DNA of 64,000 nt from Nocardioides currus. Its GTDB lineage: Bacteria > Actinomycetota > Actinomycetes > Propionibacteriales > Nocardioidaceae. Under the pieces are notes generated by a model, which saw nothing but the letters and a program-made list of their open reading frames with translations, was not told the DNA's origin and ran no database searches. Made by a program: the position numbers and the translations under genes. The stretch lies in the NCBI RefSeq assembly GCF_003057875.1, contig NZ_PYXZ01000002.1:496254-560253 (forward strand), given 5' to 3'. Positions 45,211 to 53,920 of this stretch are shown here, in pieces. Every line of letters starts with the position of its first letter. The stretch's first letter is position 1.

Positions 45211-45231
45211 CTGTGGCGCTAGTCTCCTCGC

Positions 45232-46440
45232 ATGAGCTTCGACCTGTCTCCCGAGCACGAGCAGTTCCGCCGCAGCGTCCGCGACTTCGCGCAGGCCGAG
45301 ATCGCGCCGCACGCGGCGCAGTGGGACCGCGACCACCACTTCCCGACCGACGTCGTGCAGAAGATGGGCGCGCTCGGCCTCATGGGCCTCACCGCTCCCG
45401 AGGAGTACGGCGGGTCGGGGCTGGCCGGCGAGGACGGCGGCTTCACCAGCCTGTGCCTCGCGATCGAGGAGATCGGCCGCGTCGACCAGTCGATGGGCAT
45501 CACCCTCGAGGCGGCCGTCGGGCTCGGCATCAACCCGATCCTGACCTACGGCACGGACGAGCAGAAGCAGGAGCACCTGCCCGCGCTGGTGGCCGGCGAG
45601 CGGCTCGCCGGCTTCGGCCTCACCGAGCCCGGCGCCGGCTCGGACGCGGGCGCGACGAGGACGAAGGCGGAGCTGAGCGACGGCGAGTGGGTCGTCAACG
45701 GCGCCAAGCAGTTCATCACCAACTCGGGCTCCGACATCACCTCGCTGGTGACCGTGACCGCGCGCACCGGCGAGCGCGAGGCCTCCGACGGGACCACGCG
45801 TCCGGAGATCTCGACGATCATCGTCCCGAGCGGGACGCCCGGGTTCACCGCCGAGAAGCCCTACGACAAGCTCGGCTGGCACGCCTCCGACACGCACCCG
45901 CTGTCCTTCGAGGACGTGCGCGTCCCCGAGGCCAACCTGCTGGGTGAGCGCGGTCGCGGCTATGCCCAGTTCCTCGCGACCCTCGACGACGGCCGGGTCG
46001 CGATCGCCGCCCTGGCCGTCGGCTGCATCCAGGCCTGCCTGGACATGTCGGTGGAGTACTCCCTGGACCGCCAGACGTTCGGCGGCCCGATCGGTCGCAA
46101 GCAGGGTGTCGCCTTCCAGGTCGCCGACCTGCAGGTGATGCTCGACGCGTCGCGCCTGCTGACCTACAAGGCGGCCGCCATGAAGGACGCGATGGACGCC
46201 GGCGCGAACGTCTCGATGAAGGACTTCAAGCAGGCGGCGGCGGTCGCGAAGCTCTACTCCACGGAGTCGGCGGTCACCGCCACCCGGATCGCGACCCAGG
46301 TCTTCGGCGGCTACGGCTTCATGGAGGAATACCCCGTCACCCGCTTCTACCGCGACGCCAAGGTGCTCGAGATCGGCGAGGGCACCTCGGAGATCCAGCG
46401 CATGCTGATCGCTCGCGGACTCGGCCTGCCGGTGGAGTGA
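45232..46440 (+). CDS. Acyl-CoA dehydrogenase
   Basis: This 402-residue FAD enzyme has the family layout: GLMGLTAPEEYGGSGL near residue 45, GFGLTEPGAGSDAGATRTKAE near 125, and the C-terminal FGGYGFMEEYPVTRFYRDAKVLEIGEGTSEIQR, where Glu of YGFMEEYP is the region's conserved active-site area. It introduces the 2,3-double bond into an acyl-CoA, feeding electrons to ETF. Chain-length choice cannot be read. The ATG follows TAGTCT by 6 bases, and a 16-bp palindrome lies just upstream. It stands alone rather than in a beta-oxidation operon. Confidence 0.93.
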   Translation: MSFDLSPEHEQFRRSVRDFAQAEIAPHAAQWDRDHHFPTDVVQKMGALGLMGLTAPEEYGGSGLAGEDGGFTSLCLAIEEIGRVDQSMGITLEAAVGLGINPILTYGTDEQKQEHLPALVAGERLAGFGLTEPGAGSDAGATRTKAELSDGEWVVNGAKQFITNSGSDITSLVTVTARTGEREASDGTTRPEISTIIVPSGTPGFTAEKPYDKLGWHASDTHPLSFEDVRVPEANLLGERGRGYAQFLATLDDGRVAIAALAVGCIQACLDMSVEYSLDRQTFGGPIGRKQGVAFQVADLQVMLDASRLLTYKAAAMKDAMDAGANVSMKDFKQAAAVAKLYSTESAVTATRIATQVFGGYGFMEEYPVTRFYRDAKVLEIGEGTSEIQRMLIARGLGLPVE

Positions 46441-46521
46441 GCAGCATTCCGCGTCGTACCGCGCCGTGCCGGGTCGCGACGGATACGCGATCGGCGGGCC
46501 GATAGCCGTAGCCTTGCAGGC

Positions 46522-46989
46522 GTGACGTCGAGAGGACGCCGGTTGGCGGGCGAGATCTGGCGCTACATGGCCGTCGGCCTCGGCGCCACGATCGTCGCGT
46601 TCATCCTCTTCAACGGCCTCGTCCACGGCTTCAGCACCGCCTATCGCGCGCCCCTCAACGGGCACCCGCTGACCGGCTACGTCCTGGCCAACCTCGTCGG
46701 TACGGCGGTGAGCTACCGCGGCACCCGCTCGTGGGCCTTCCGCCATCGCGGCACCACCCACTCCGACGGCGGCCGCACGGCGTTCGTCACGATCAGCGTG
46801 GCGACGATGGCGATCCCGCTGGCCTGCCTGTGGATCAGCCGCAACCTGATGGGCCTCGACGACCCCTTCTCCGACAACATCTCCGCCAACGTGATCGGCC
46901 TCGCGCTCGGCAACCTCGCCCGGTTCGTGCTGACCCGGCAGTTCGTGTTCCACGTCCGCAACGACGTGGATGCCCTCGACACCGTGTGA
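46522..46989 (+). CDS. GtrA-family membrane protein
   Basis: This 155-residue protein has four membrane helices in the GtrA pattern: IWRYMAVGLGATIVAFILFNGLV, LANLVGTAVSYRGTRSWAFRH, AFVTISVATMAIPLACLWIS and ANVIGLALGNLARFVLTRQFVF. The final FVLTRQFVF is a GtrA hallmark. GtrA-like proteins are thought to move lipid-linked sugars across the membrane. The GTG at 46522 follows TAGCCT by 7 bases. No glycosyltransferase gene is adjacent. Confidence 0.88.
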   Translation: MTSRGRRLAGEIWRYMAVGLGATIVAFILFNGLVHGFSTAYRAPLNGHPLTGYVLANLVGTAVSYRGTRSWAFRHRGTTHSDGGRTAFVTISVATMAIPLACLWISRNLMGLDDPFSDNISANVIGLALGNLARFVLTRQFVFHVRNDVDALDTV

Positions 46990-47010
46990 GCCACCGGGCA
47001 CGATGAGGCG

Positions 47011-48003
47011 ATGCGATCCCGGCGCAGGACCCTGACGGCAGCGTTCGCGAGTCTGGTGGTGGTGGGGTCGCTCGCCGGCTGCGGTGTCACCCGCGGCGAC
47101 GACAGCCGGGACATCCTGATGATCATCCCCAACAGCCCCGGGGGCGGCTACGACCTCACCGGTCGCGACGCCGTGCAGGTGCTCGAGGACGACGACATCA
47201 CCGGCGGCTCCATCACGGTCGACAACATCGTCGGCGCCGGTGGTGCGGTCGCCATGACCGAGCTGGTCGGGAAGGTCGGCGACGAGCACACGCTGATGAC
47301 CGTCGGCCTCGGCGTGGTCGGCTCGACCTACTCGTTCGGCAGCCAGTTCGGCCTGAGCGACGCCACCCCGATCGCCCAGCTGATGAGCGAGCCCGAGGGG
47401 ATCCTGGTGCCCGGCGACTCGCCGTACAAGACGCTCGACGACTTCCTCGAGGCGTGGAAGGCAGACCCTGGCTCGCTGGCCGTGGGCGGCGGGTCCTCGC
47501 CCGGTGGCCCCGACCACCTGTTCCCGATGCAGCTCGCGCAGACCGTCGGGATCGACCCCAACGACGTCAACTTCGTGACGTACGACGGCGGCGGCCCCCT
47601 CACCAGCGCGCTGCTCGGCCAGAAGATCGACGCCGGCTTCTCCGGGCTGCCCGAGTTCCAGGGCTCCATCGACTCCGGCGAGCTGCGGGTGCTGGCCGTG
47701 TCGGGGGAGGAGCGCTACCCCGACGACAGCCCGTTCGCCGACGCCCCGACGCTCACCGAGTCGGACGTCGACCTGGTCTTCCTCAACTGGCGCGGCGTGC
47801 TCGCGCCGCCCGACCTCAGCGACGAGCGCACCGACCAGCTGATCGGCTACTTCGAGACGATGCACGACACCCCGGAGTGGCAGAAGGTGGTCGCCGACAA
47901 CGGCTGGACCGACGACTTCAAGACCGGCGCTGACTTCGGCACCTTCATCGACGAGCAGGACGAACGGGTGTCCTCCACCCTCGAGGAGCTGGGGTTGCTG
48001 TGA
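47011..48003 (+). CDS. Tripartite tricarboxylate transporter substrate-binding lipoprotein (TctC)
   Basis: This 330-residue protein has a signal peptide with lipobox LAGC (Cys25). The body matches the TctC/Bug family: IIPNSPGGGYDLTGRDAVQVLE, NIVGAGGAVAMTELV, LAVGGGSSPGGPDHLFPMQLAQ, LVFLNWRGVLAPP. TctC proteins capture tri- or dicarboxylates for the TctA/TctB membrane pair. The ATG follows CACGAT by 6 bases. It leads a compact operon (TctC-TctB-TctA-UspA) with overlapping or near-touching genes. Confidence 0.92.
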   Translation: MRSRRRTLTAAFASLVVVGSLAGCGVTRGDDSRDILMIIPNSPGGGYDLTGRDAVQVLEDDDITGGSITVDNIVGAGGAVAMTELVGKVGDEHTLMTVGLGVVGSTYSFGSQFGLSDATPIAQLMSEPEGILVPGDSPYKTLDDFLEAWKADPGSLAVGGGSSPGGPDHLFPMQLAQTVGIDPNDVNFVTYDGGGPLTSALLGQKIDAGFSGLPEFQGSIDSGELRVLAVSGEERYPDDSPFADAPTLTESDVDLVFLNWRGVLAPPDLSDERTDQLIGYFETMHDTPEWQKVVADNGWTDDFKTGADFGTFIDEQDERVSSTLEELGLL

Positions 48004-48506
48004 GCGAGAAGAACGTCGTCGCCGACCAGCGGGTCGACCGGGCGCAGTTCGCGCTCGCCGCCGTCCTGGCCGTGGTCGGGATCTACACGATCATCGACGC
48101 CCGTGGGCTCAACGTCGGCTTCGGCGACCCGATAGGGCCGCGGGTCTTCCCCTACGTCATCGGCACCGCGATGGTCGTGCTGGCGGTGCTGCTCGCCGTG
48201 GCGACGGCGCGCGGCGACGTGCCCGAGGCGGAGGAGGGGGAGGACGTCGACCTGACGTCACCGCCCGACTGGCTCACGGTCGCCAAGCTCGTCGGGATCC
48301 TGGTCCTCAACATCCTGCTGGTGAACCTCGTCGGCTGGGCGATCACCGGCGGCCTGCTGTTCGCCGGCTGCGCGTGGGCCCTCGGGTCGCGGACGCTGGT
48401 GCGCGACCTGCTTGTCGGCTTCGTGCTGTCGGTGGCCAGCTGGTACTTCTTCTACGTGGGGCTCGGGGTGCCGCTCTCGCCGGGCATCCTCGACGGGATC
48501 CTGTGA
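48000..48506 (+). CDS. Tripartite tricarboxylate transporter small permease (TctB)
   Basis: This 168-residue protein has four helices in the TctB pattern, with the N-terminal [21 protein letters not shown], then [15 protein letters not shown] (a TctB signature), and the last helix [28 protein letters not shown]. An acidic loop separates helices 2 and 3. The GTG at 48000 overlaps the TctC stop by 4 bases. It works with TctA in the membrane. Confidence 0.9.
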   Translation: MSEKNVVADQRVDRAQFALAAVLAVVGIYTIIDARGLNVGFGDPIGPRVFPYVIGTAMVVLAVLLAVATARGDVPEAEEGEDVDLTSPPDWLTVAKLVGILVLNILLVNLVGWAITGGLLFAGCAWALGSRTLVRDLLVGFVLSVASWYFFYVGLGVPLSPGILDGIL

Positions 48507-48513
48507 GGCCGGC

Positions 48514-50049
48514 ATGGACACCCTGAACCTCCTCCTCGACGGCTTCGCCAGCGCCTTCACGCTGGAGAACCTGCTCTACGCCGCGATCGGCGTGCTCCTC
48601 GGCACCTTCGTCGGCGTGCTCCCGGGCATCGGCCCGGCCATGGCGCTCGCGCTGCTGCTGCCGGTGACCTACGGCCTCGACGCGACCCAGGCATTGATCA
48701 TGTTCGCCGGCATCTACTACGGCGGCATGTACGGCGGGTCCACCACCTCGATCCTCCTGAACACCCCCGGCGAGTCCGCGTCGGTGATGACGGCCATCGA
48801 GGGCAACAAGATGGCCAAGAAGGGCCGGGCGGCCCAGGCCCTCGCGACGGCGGCGATCGGCTCCTTCATCGCCGGCACCATCGGGACGCTGCTGGTCGCG
48901 TTCTTCACCCCGTCGATCGCGAGCTGGGCGGTGGAGATCGGCGCACCGTCGTACTTCGCGATCATGCTGCTCTCGATGGTGCTGGTCAGCAGCGTGCTCG
49001 GCGCCTCCAAGCTGCGAGGCTTCATCGCGCTGGCGATCGGGCTGACCATCGGGCTCGTCGGGCTGGACGCGTCGACCGCCCAGGCCCGGCTGACGGGCGG
49101 CTACCTCGAGCTCGCCGACGGCATCGACATCGTGGTCGTCGCCGTGGGCGTCTTCGCGATCGGCGAGGCGCTGTGGACGGCGGCGCACCTGCGGCGCCGC
49201 CCGATCGACGTGATCCCCGTCGGGCGGCCGTTCATGGGGCGTGACGACTGGCGCCGGTCGTGGGCGCCGTGGCTGCGCGGCACGGCGTTCGGCTTCCCCT
49301 TCGGCGCGCTGCCGGCCGGCGGTGCGGAGACGCCGACCTTCCTGTCCTACATCACCGAGCGCAAGCTGGCCGCGCGCCGCGGCAGCGCCGACGAGTTCGG
49401 CGAGGGCGCCATCGAGGGCGTGGCCGGGCCGGAGGCCGCCAACAACGCCAGCGCGGCCGGCATGTTCGTCCCGCTGCTCGCGCTCGGCCTGCCCGTCACC
49501 GCGACCGCCTCGATCCTGCTCGCGGCGATGCAGAAGTACGGCATCGTGCCCGGCCCGACCCTGATGACCGACCAGCCCGACCTGATCTGGACCCTGCTGG
49601 CCAGCCTCCTGATCGGCAACACGCTGCTGCTCGTCATCAACCTGCCGCTCGCCCCGCTGTGGGCGCGGCTGCTCCGGATCCCGCGACCGCAGCTCTACGC
49701 AGGCATCCTGTTCTTCGCCTGCCTCGGCGCCTACAGCGTGGGCCAGAGCTCGTTCGACCTGCTCCTGCTGCTGCTCTTCGGCGGCCTCGGCTTCGCGACC
49801 CGGCGCTTCGGCATCCCGGTGCTCCCCCTGATCCTCGGCGTGATCCTCGGCCCGCTGATGGAGGTCAAGATGCGCGAGGCGCTCGACCTGTCCAACGGCG
49901 ACGTCAGCGGGCTGTTCAACGAGCCGCTCGCGATCTTCGTCTACGTCCTCGTCGTCCTGGCGATCGTGGTGCCGCTGCTGCTCGCCCGGTTCCGACCCTC
50001 ACCCCTGCTCGACCAGCACGTCCAACGCGAGGACCAGGAGGTCTCCTGA
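48514..50049 (+). CDS. Tripartite tricarboxylate transporter large permease (TctA)
   Basis: This 511-residue protein has about twelve membrane helices. The TctA signatures are [22 protein letters not shown] near residue 30, [20 protein letters not shown] near 70, and [28 protein letters not shown] near 310. It forms the main transport path, driven by an ion gradient. The ATG lies 8 bases after the TctB stop, and the TGATG junction at its end links it to the stress protein gene. Confidence 0.93.
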   Translation: MDTLNLLLDGFASAFTLENLLYAAIGVLLGTFVGVLPGIGPAMALALLLPVTYGLDATQALIMFAGIYYGGMYGGSTTSILLNTPGESASVMTAIEGNKMAKKGRAAQALATAAIGSFIAGTIGTLLVAFFTPSIASWAVEIGAPSYFAIMLLSMVLVSSVLGASKLRGFIALAIGLTIGLVGLDASTAQARLTGGYLELADGIDIVVVAVGVFAIGEALWTAAHLRRRPIDVIPVGRPFMGRDDWRRSWAPWLRGTAFGFPFGALPAGGAETPTFLSYITERKLAARRGSADEFGEGAIEGVAGPEAANNASAAGMFVPLLALGLPVTATASILLAAMQKYGIVPGPTLMTDQPDLIWTLLASLLIGNTLLLVINLPLAPLWARLLRIPRPQLYAGILFFACLGAYSVGQSSFDLLLLLLFGGLGFATRRFGIPVLPLILGVILGPLMEVKMREALDLSNGDVSGLFNEPLAIFVYVLVVLAIVVPLLLARFRPSPLLDQHVQREDQEVS

Positions 50050-50435
50050 TGGCTGTCGTGATCGGGTTCATCCCCGACGAGTACGGCGAGGCGGCGCTCA
50101 CCGCCGGCCTCGAGGAAGCGCGACGGCGCCAGACCGGCGTCGTGGTCGTCAACAGCACCAAGGGCGACGCCCTGATCGACAAGCGATATGTCGGCGCGGA
50201 GGGGATGTCGACCCTCGAGCAGCGCCTCGAGGAGAGCGGCGTCGAGCACGAGCTGCGCCAGACGATGGGCCGCGACATCGCCGACGAGATCCTGTCGGTG
50301 GCCTCGCAGGTCGACGCCGACGCCATCGTGATCGGCATCCGGCACCGCACGCCGGTCGGCAAGCTGATCATGGGCAGCGTCGCGCAGAAGGTGATCATCG
50401 ACGCGACCTGCCCCGTGGTGGCCGTCAAGCCGTAG
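50049..50435 (+). CDS. Universal stress protein (UspA) domain, transporter-linked
   Basis: This 128-residue protein has the UspA fold: an N-terminal strand (VVIGFIPDEYGEAALTAGLEEARRR), then VDADAIVIGIRHRTPVGKLIMGSVAQKVIIDATCPVVAV. The GxRxRxxxGKxxxGSVA loop fits ATP-binding members. The ATG overlaps the TctA stop (TGATG), making it the last gene of the carboxylate transporter operon. It may regulate that transporter, as some UspA proteins do for other carriers; this is inference. The 3' end overlaps the converging Maf gene by 11 bases. Confidence 0.88.
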   Translation: MAVVIGFIPDEYGEAALTAGLEEARRRQTGVVVVNSTKGDALIDKRYVGAEGMSTLEQRLEESGVEHELRQTMGRDIADEILSVASQVDADAIVIGIRHRTPVGKLIMGSVAQKVIIDATCPVVAVKP

Positions 50436-51030
50436 TCGGGCTCCACAGCTCGGTCCACTCGTGCCCGAGCTCGGCCACGAGGTCGCGCAGGAGCGGGAGG
50501 CTGACCCCGACCACGTTGTGGTGGTCGCCCTCGATGTGGGTCACGAAGGCGCCGCCGAGGCCGTCGACGGTGAAGGCGCCGGCCACGTCCAGCGGCTCAC
50601 CGGTCGCGACGTACGCCGCGATCTCGGCGTCGCTGACGTCGGCGAAGTGCACCGTCGTGCTCGCCGTCGCCGCGGCGACCCGGCCGGTGGCCGTGTCGCG
50701 GAGGCTGTGACCGGTGCGAAGCACGCCGGCGCGGCCTCGCATCGCCTGCCAGCGGCGTACGGCGACCTCCGCCGACCCCGGCTTGCCCAGTGCCTCGCCG
50801 TCGAGCTCGAGCACCGAGTCGCAGCCGAGCACCAGCGCACCCTCGGGCACGTCGTCGCGTGCCGCGACGGCCGCGCACTTGAGCTCGGCCAGCTGGAGCG
50901 CCAGCTCGGCCGGCGGCAGTCCGTCGAGCCGCGACTCGTCGACCCCGCTCACGATCACCGTCGGGTCGATGCCCGCGCTGCGTAGCGTGGCGAGGCGGGC
51001 GGGGGACGCGGAGGCCAGGACGAGGTGCAT
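50425..51030 (-). CDS. maf: Maf-family nucleotide pyrophosphatase
   Basis: This 201-residue protein has the Maf motifs LVLASASPARLATLRSAGI at the start, VLGCDSVLELDGEALGKP (the SSD-like metal region) and AGAFTVDGLGGAFVTHIEGDHHNVVGVSLPLL near the end. Maf proteins hydrolyse modified or canonical nucleoside triphosphates (dTTP/UTP or methylated nucleotides) and affect septum formation. The ATG at 51030 follows TAGGGT (51038-51043) by 7 bases, indicating leaderless translation. Confidence 0.93.
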   Translation of the reverse strand: MHLVLASASPARLATLRSAGIDPTVIVSGVDESRLDGLPPAELALQLAELKCAAVAARDDVPEGALVLGCDSVLELDGEALGKPGSAEVAVRRWQAMRGRAGVLRTGHSLRDTATGRVAAATASTTVHFADVSDAEIAAYVATGEPLDVAGAFTVDGLGGAFVTHIEGDHHNVVGVSLPLLRDLVAELGHEWTELWSPTTA

Positions 51031-51067
51031 GGGCCCGACCCTAGGCGGGTCCTCCTACCGCCGACCG

Positions 51068-51104
51068 TGTGGCCTGGCTGTCAGCGGGTGACACCTACGC
51101 CACA
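51068..51104. repeat. 37-bp imperfect palindrome, copy A
   Basis: The element starts TGTGGC and ends GCCACA, with inner arms TGTCA/TGACA around GCGGG. It shares 29 of 37 positions with copy B (52158-52194) in the same orientation and is about equally similar when reversed. It contains the stop codon of the DUF559-like gene. It may be a terminator, a REP-like repeat, or one end of a mobile unit. Confidence 0.6.
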
Positions 51105-52090
51105 TCGTCGGCGACCTCGCAGCCGGGTCCGCACGGGGTCGGACGCTGGGTCAGACCGCGTGCGGTCAGGATGTGAGCCAAGGCTGCGGCAACCCGACAC
51201 GGCGCGAGGACTTGCGCCCACCCGAGACGCACCGTGATCGAGTCCGCCATCGCCGCCGCGAGGTCGCGGTCGAGGTCGGCCCACCTGTCCTCGGCGTCGC
51301 GATGCCCGAACTGGCCGTCGAGCTCGACCAGCGTCGCCTGGGGTGCGTACTTCACGTCGCGCCTGACTCGCTTCGCACCCGCCTGCTCCACGACCTGGCG
51401 CGTGCCTCGTGGAAGCCCGTGTGCCCTCTCGACGTCGCGGAGGTAGCGCCGCTCGAGGACCGAGTGTGCGCCGCTCGCTGCGTCCTCAAGGATCTCGAGC
51501 AGGGCCGAGCGCTGCGGCAGCCTGTTGAGCCGGGTCAAGGTCGCCGCGAGCTGCTCCGGGTCGGTCCTCTTCTGGGCGCAGGCGTCGGCCAGGACGGCGA
51601 TCGCGCCCTCAAGGTCGCGAGAGCTGGCGACCTTCAGGAGCGCGAACTCCAGCTTCACCCGCGGCGGAAAGCGGTACGGCGAGAGCCACGTGCGCCACTC
51701 GCGCACTCGCTCCACCTCGACGCCGGTCATCGGCGTGAAGGTTCGCGACGCGTCCACCAGCACCTGGACAGCCGCCTCCGGTGCGCGCCTGGACCGGTCG
51801 TGTCGCACGCCGTACAACGTCAGGGCAGATTCCCGGTGCAGCGCAGCCGGCCAGTAGTAGAGCACCGCCGCCCACTCGCGCTGCTCCCGCGTCAGAGGGC
51901 CGGTGTGGTCGACGTAGACCCCGGGATGGATCACTGCCCATTCGCGCCGGCGGACCCGGCGTCGGATGTCGTCGTGTCGGCCGCCGGCCCAGAGCACCTG
52001 CCGACGGCTGACGACGCCGCATTGTCGCGCCATCAGCCGGGCCAAGGTGACCTCGTCGAGCGTGCTCTCGGTGCGGGGCGGTCGCGGCAT
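51095..52090 (-). CDS. AbiEi-type N-terminal / DUF559 C-terminal protein
   Basis: This 331-residue protein begins with an AbiEi-like winged-helix region (LARLMARQCGVVSRRQVLWAGGRHDDIRRRVR, WAVIHPGVYVDH). Its C-terminal half ends with a DUF559 (Vsr/PDDEXK-like) domain with ATLVELDGQFGHRD and WADLDRDLAAAM. Such proteins are common and often multi-copy in Nocardioides-like genomes; they are annotated as type IV antitoxin-like, but no toxin partner is adjacent. ATG 52090 follows CATCCT by 6 bases; a longer frame up to 52195 would run into the flanking palindrome. The gene lies exactly between two related 37-bp palindromes. Confidence 0.75.
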   Translation of the reverse strand: MPRPPRTESTLDEVTLARLMARQCGVVSRRQVLWAGGRHDDIRRRVRRREWAVIHPGVYVDHTGPLTREQREWAAVLYYWPAALHRESALTLYGVRHDRSRRAPEAAVQVLVDASRTFTPMTGVEVERVREWRTWLSPYRFPPRVKLEFALLKVASSRDLEGAIAVLADACAQKRTDPEQLAATLTRLNRLPQRSALLEILEDAASGAHSVLERRYLRDVERAHGLPRGTRQVVEQAGAKRVRRDVKYAPQATLVELDGQFGHRDAEDRWADLDRDLAAAMADSITVRLGWAQVLAPCRVAAALAHILTARGLTQRPTPCGPGCEVADDVA

Positions 52091-52157
52091 GTGCAGAGGA
52101 TGCTCGCCTCGACCGCTGCCCAATCGCGTGGCGGGCGGCCTGTGGACAGCGGGACAG

Positions 52158-52194
52158 TGTGGCCCGGGTGTCAGCTGGTGACGTCCAGACCACA
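52158..52194. repeat. 37-bp imperfect palindrome, copy B
   Basis: The element starts TGTGG and ends CCACA, with inner GTCA/TGAC arms around GCTGG. It resembles copy A (51068-51104) at 29 of 37 positions. It lies 8 bases beyond the stop of the DUF885 gene (minus strand) and upstream of the DUF559-like gene. Both copies thus follow the 3' end of a minus-strand gene. Confidence 0.6.
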
Positions 52195-52202
52195 CGGTCG
52201 GC

Positions 52203-53882
52203 TCAGAGCCGGGCCAGCGCCGCCTTGAGCGGGTCGAGGCCGAGCGAGCCGAGGTCGAGGGCGGCGCGGTGGAAGGCCTTCAGGTCGAAGTCGTCGCCCT
52301 GGCGCTCCTGCACCTCGGCGCGCGACTCGAGCCAGATGCGTTCGCCGACCTTGTACGACGGCGCCTGGCCCGGCAGGCCGAGGTAGCGCTTCACCTCGAA
52401 CTGCAGCACCTCGTCGTCCATCCGGCAGTGCAGCCGCATGAACTCCAGGCCCAGCTCGGGCGTCCACGTCTCGCCGGGGTGGAACGCGCTGCCGCCCGCA
52501 CCGAGGGTGTTGTCGGCGGGGATCTCGAGCTCGAGGTGCATGCCGATGTCGACGATGACGCGCGCGGCACGCAGCGACTGCCCGTCGAGCATGCCCAGCT
52601 TGTCGGCCGGGTCGTCGAGGTGCCCGAGCTCCTCCATCAGCCGCTCGGCGTACAGCGCCCAGCCCTCGCCGTGCCCGCTGCACCAGCACATCAGGCGCTG
52701 CCAGCGGTTGAGGCTCTCCTGGCGGTAGGCCGTCTGGGCGACCTGGAGGTGGTGGCCCGGCACGCCCTCGTGGAAGACGGTCGTGACCTCGCGCCACGGG
52801 TGGAAGTCCTCGATGCCGTCGGGCACCGACCACCACATGCGTCCGGGGCGGCTGAAGTCCTCGGACGGGCCGGTGTAGTAGATGCCGCCGTCGTTGGTCG
52901 GGGCGAGCATGCACTCGATCCGGCGGATCGGCTCCGGGATGTCGAAGTGGACGTCGGCGAGCTCGGCGACGGTGCGGTCGGCGAGGTCCTGCATCCAGTC
53001 GCGGAACGCCTCGCGGCCCTTCACCACGCGGGAGGCGTCGGCCTCGAGGTGGGCGACGGCCTCGTCGACGCCCGCGCCGGGCAGGATCGCGTCGGCGGTC
53101 TCGGCCATCAGGTCGGCCAGGCGCTGCAGCTCGGTCCAGCCCCAGGCGTAGGTCTCGTCGAGGTCGACCTCGGCGCCGAGGAAGTAGCGGCTCTCGAGGG
53201 CGTAGCGCTCGCGTCCGACGCCTTCCTTGTCGCGTCCCTGGGGCTCCAGCTCGTCGGAGAGGAAGAGTCCGAAGGCGGCGAACGCCCGACTCGCGGCGGC
53301 AGCGGCCCCGGAGAGCTCGGGGGCGTCCAGACGAGCCACGAGCCCGGCGAAGAAGTCGCCGCCGTCGCCGACCTGACCGGTCCATCGACGCACCTGCTCG
53401 GCGACCTCGGCGTACTGACGCGAGGCCGCGACGTGGCCCTTGCGCGCCTCGTCGGACAGCGTCACCCGCAAGCCCTCGAGGGCCTCGGGGATGGCGGCCA
53501 TCCGGGCGCTGATGTCGGCGATCGCCTCCGGCCCGTCGGTCGGCATCAGGTCGAAGACCTCGCGGATCTCGTGCAGCCCGCTCCACAGCACCGACATCCG
53601 CGATCGCGCGAGGCCGGCAGCCTCCAGCTCCAGCTCGAGCCGGTTGCGCTCGAGGAAGGAGTCGCGGGCCGCAGCCTCGCGGTCGTCGACCGGGGTGGCG
53701 GCCTCGACGGCGTCGACCGCTGCCTGCACGAGGGCGATGCGGGCGTCGTACCCCGCGGGTGACAGGTCGGTCAGCCGGTCGTCGTGGCCGGCGACGCCGA
53801 TGGCGGTGGCGGTCACGGGGTCGAGGGCCGCGTAGTCCGCGACGAACTGGTCACACAGGGCATCGATGGTTCGGTTGCTCAC
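52203..53882 (-). CDS. DUF885 family metallohydrolase (peptidase-like)
   Basis: This 559-residue protein has the DUF885 zinc motif FHEGVPGHH (Glu372 with His371 and His377/378) and a downstream GHGEGWALYAERL (403-415), both part of an HExxH-like peptidase core. The rest is helical. It has no signal peptide, so it is cytoplasmic. Family members resemble carboxypeptidases, but substrates are mostly unknown. GTG 53882 follows CAGGGT by 7 bases, favouring this start over a GTG at 53891. It diverges from the lipoprotein gene at 53921 with only 38 bases between them. Confidence 0.88.
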   Translation of the reverse strand: MSNRTIDALCDQFVADYAALDPVTATAIGVAGHDDRLTDLSPAGYDARIALVQAAVDAVEAATPVDDREAAARDSFLERNRLELELEAAGLARSRMSVLWSGLHEIREVFDLMPTDGPEAIADISARMAAIPEALEGLRVTLSDEARKGHVAASRQYAEVAEQVRRWTGQVGDGGDFFAGLVARLDAPELSGAAAAASRAFAAFGLFLSDELEPQGRDKEGVGRERYALESRYFLGAEVDLDETYAWGWTELQRLADLMAETADAILPGAGVDEAVAHLEADASRVVKGREAFRDWMQDLADRTVAELADVHFDIPEPIRRIECMLAPTNDGGIYYTGPSEDFSRPGRMWWSVPDGIEDFHPWREVTTVFHEGVPGHHLQVAQTAYRQESLNRWQRLMCWCSGHGEGWALYAERLMEELGHLDDPADKLGMLDGQSLRAARVIVDIGMHLELEIPADNTLGAGGSAFHPGETWTPELGLEFMRLHCRMDDEVLQFEVKRYLGLPGQAPSYKVGERIWLESRAEVQERQGDDFDLKAFHRAALDLGSLGLDPLKAALARL

Positions 53883-53920
53883 GACCGTCACCCTGCCACG
53901 GCGTGTGTCAGGATCGCGCC

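Noticed and set aside
51095-52195. Longer version of the AbiEi/DUF559-like gene starting at GTG 52195
   Set aside because: The extra residues are encoded largely by the palindromic repeat, look unlike protein, and ATG 52090 has a matching -10 hexamer 6 bases away.
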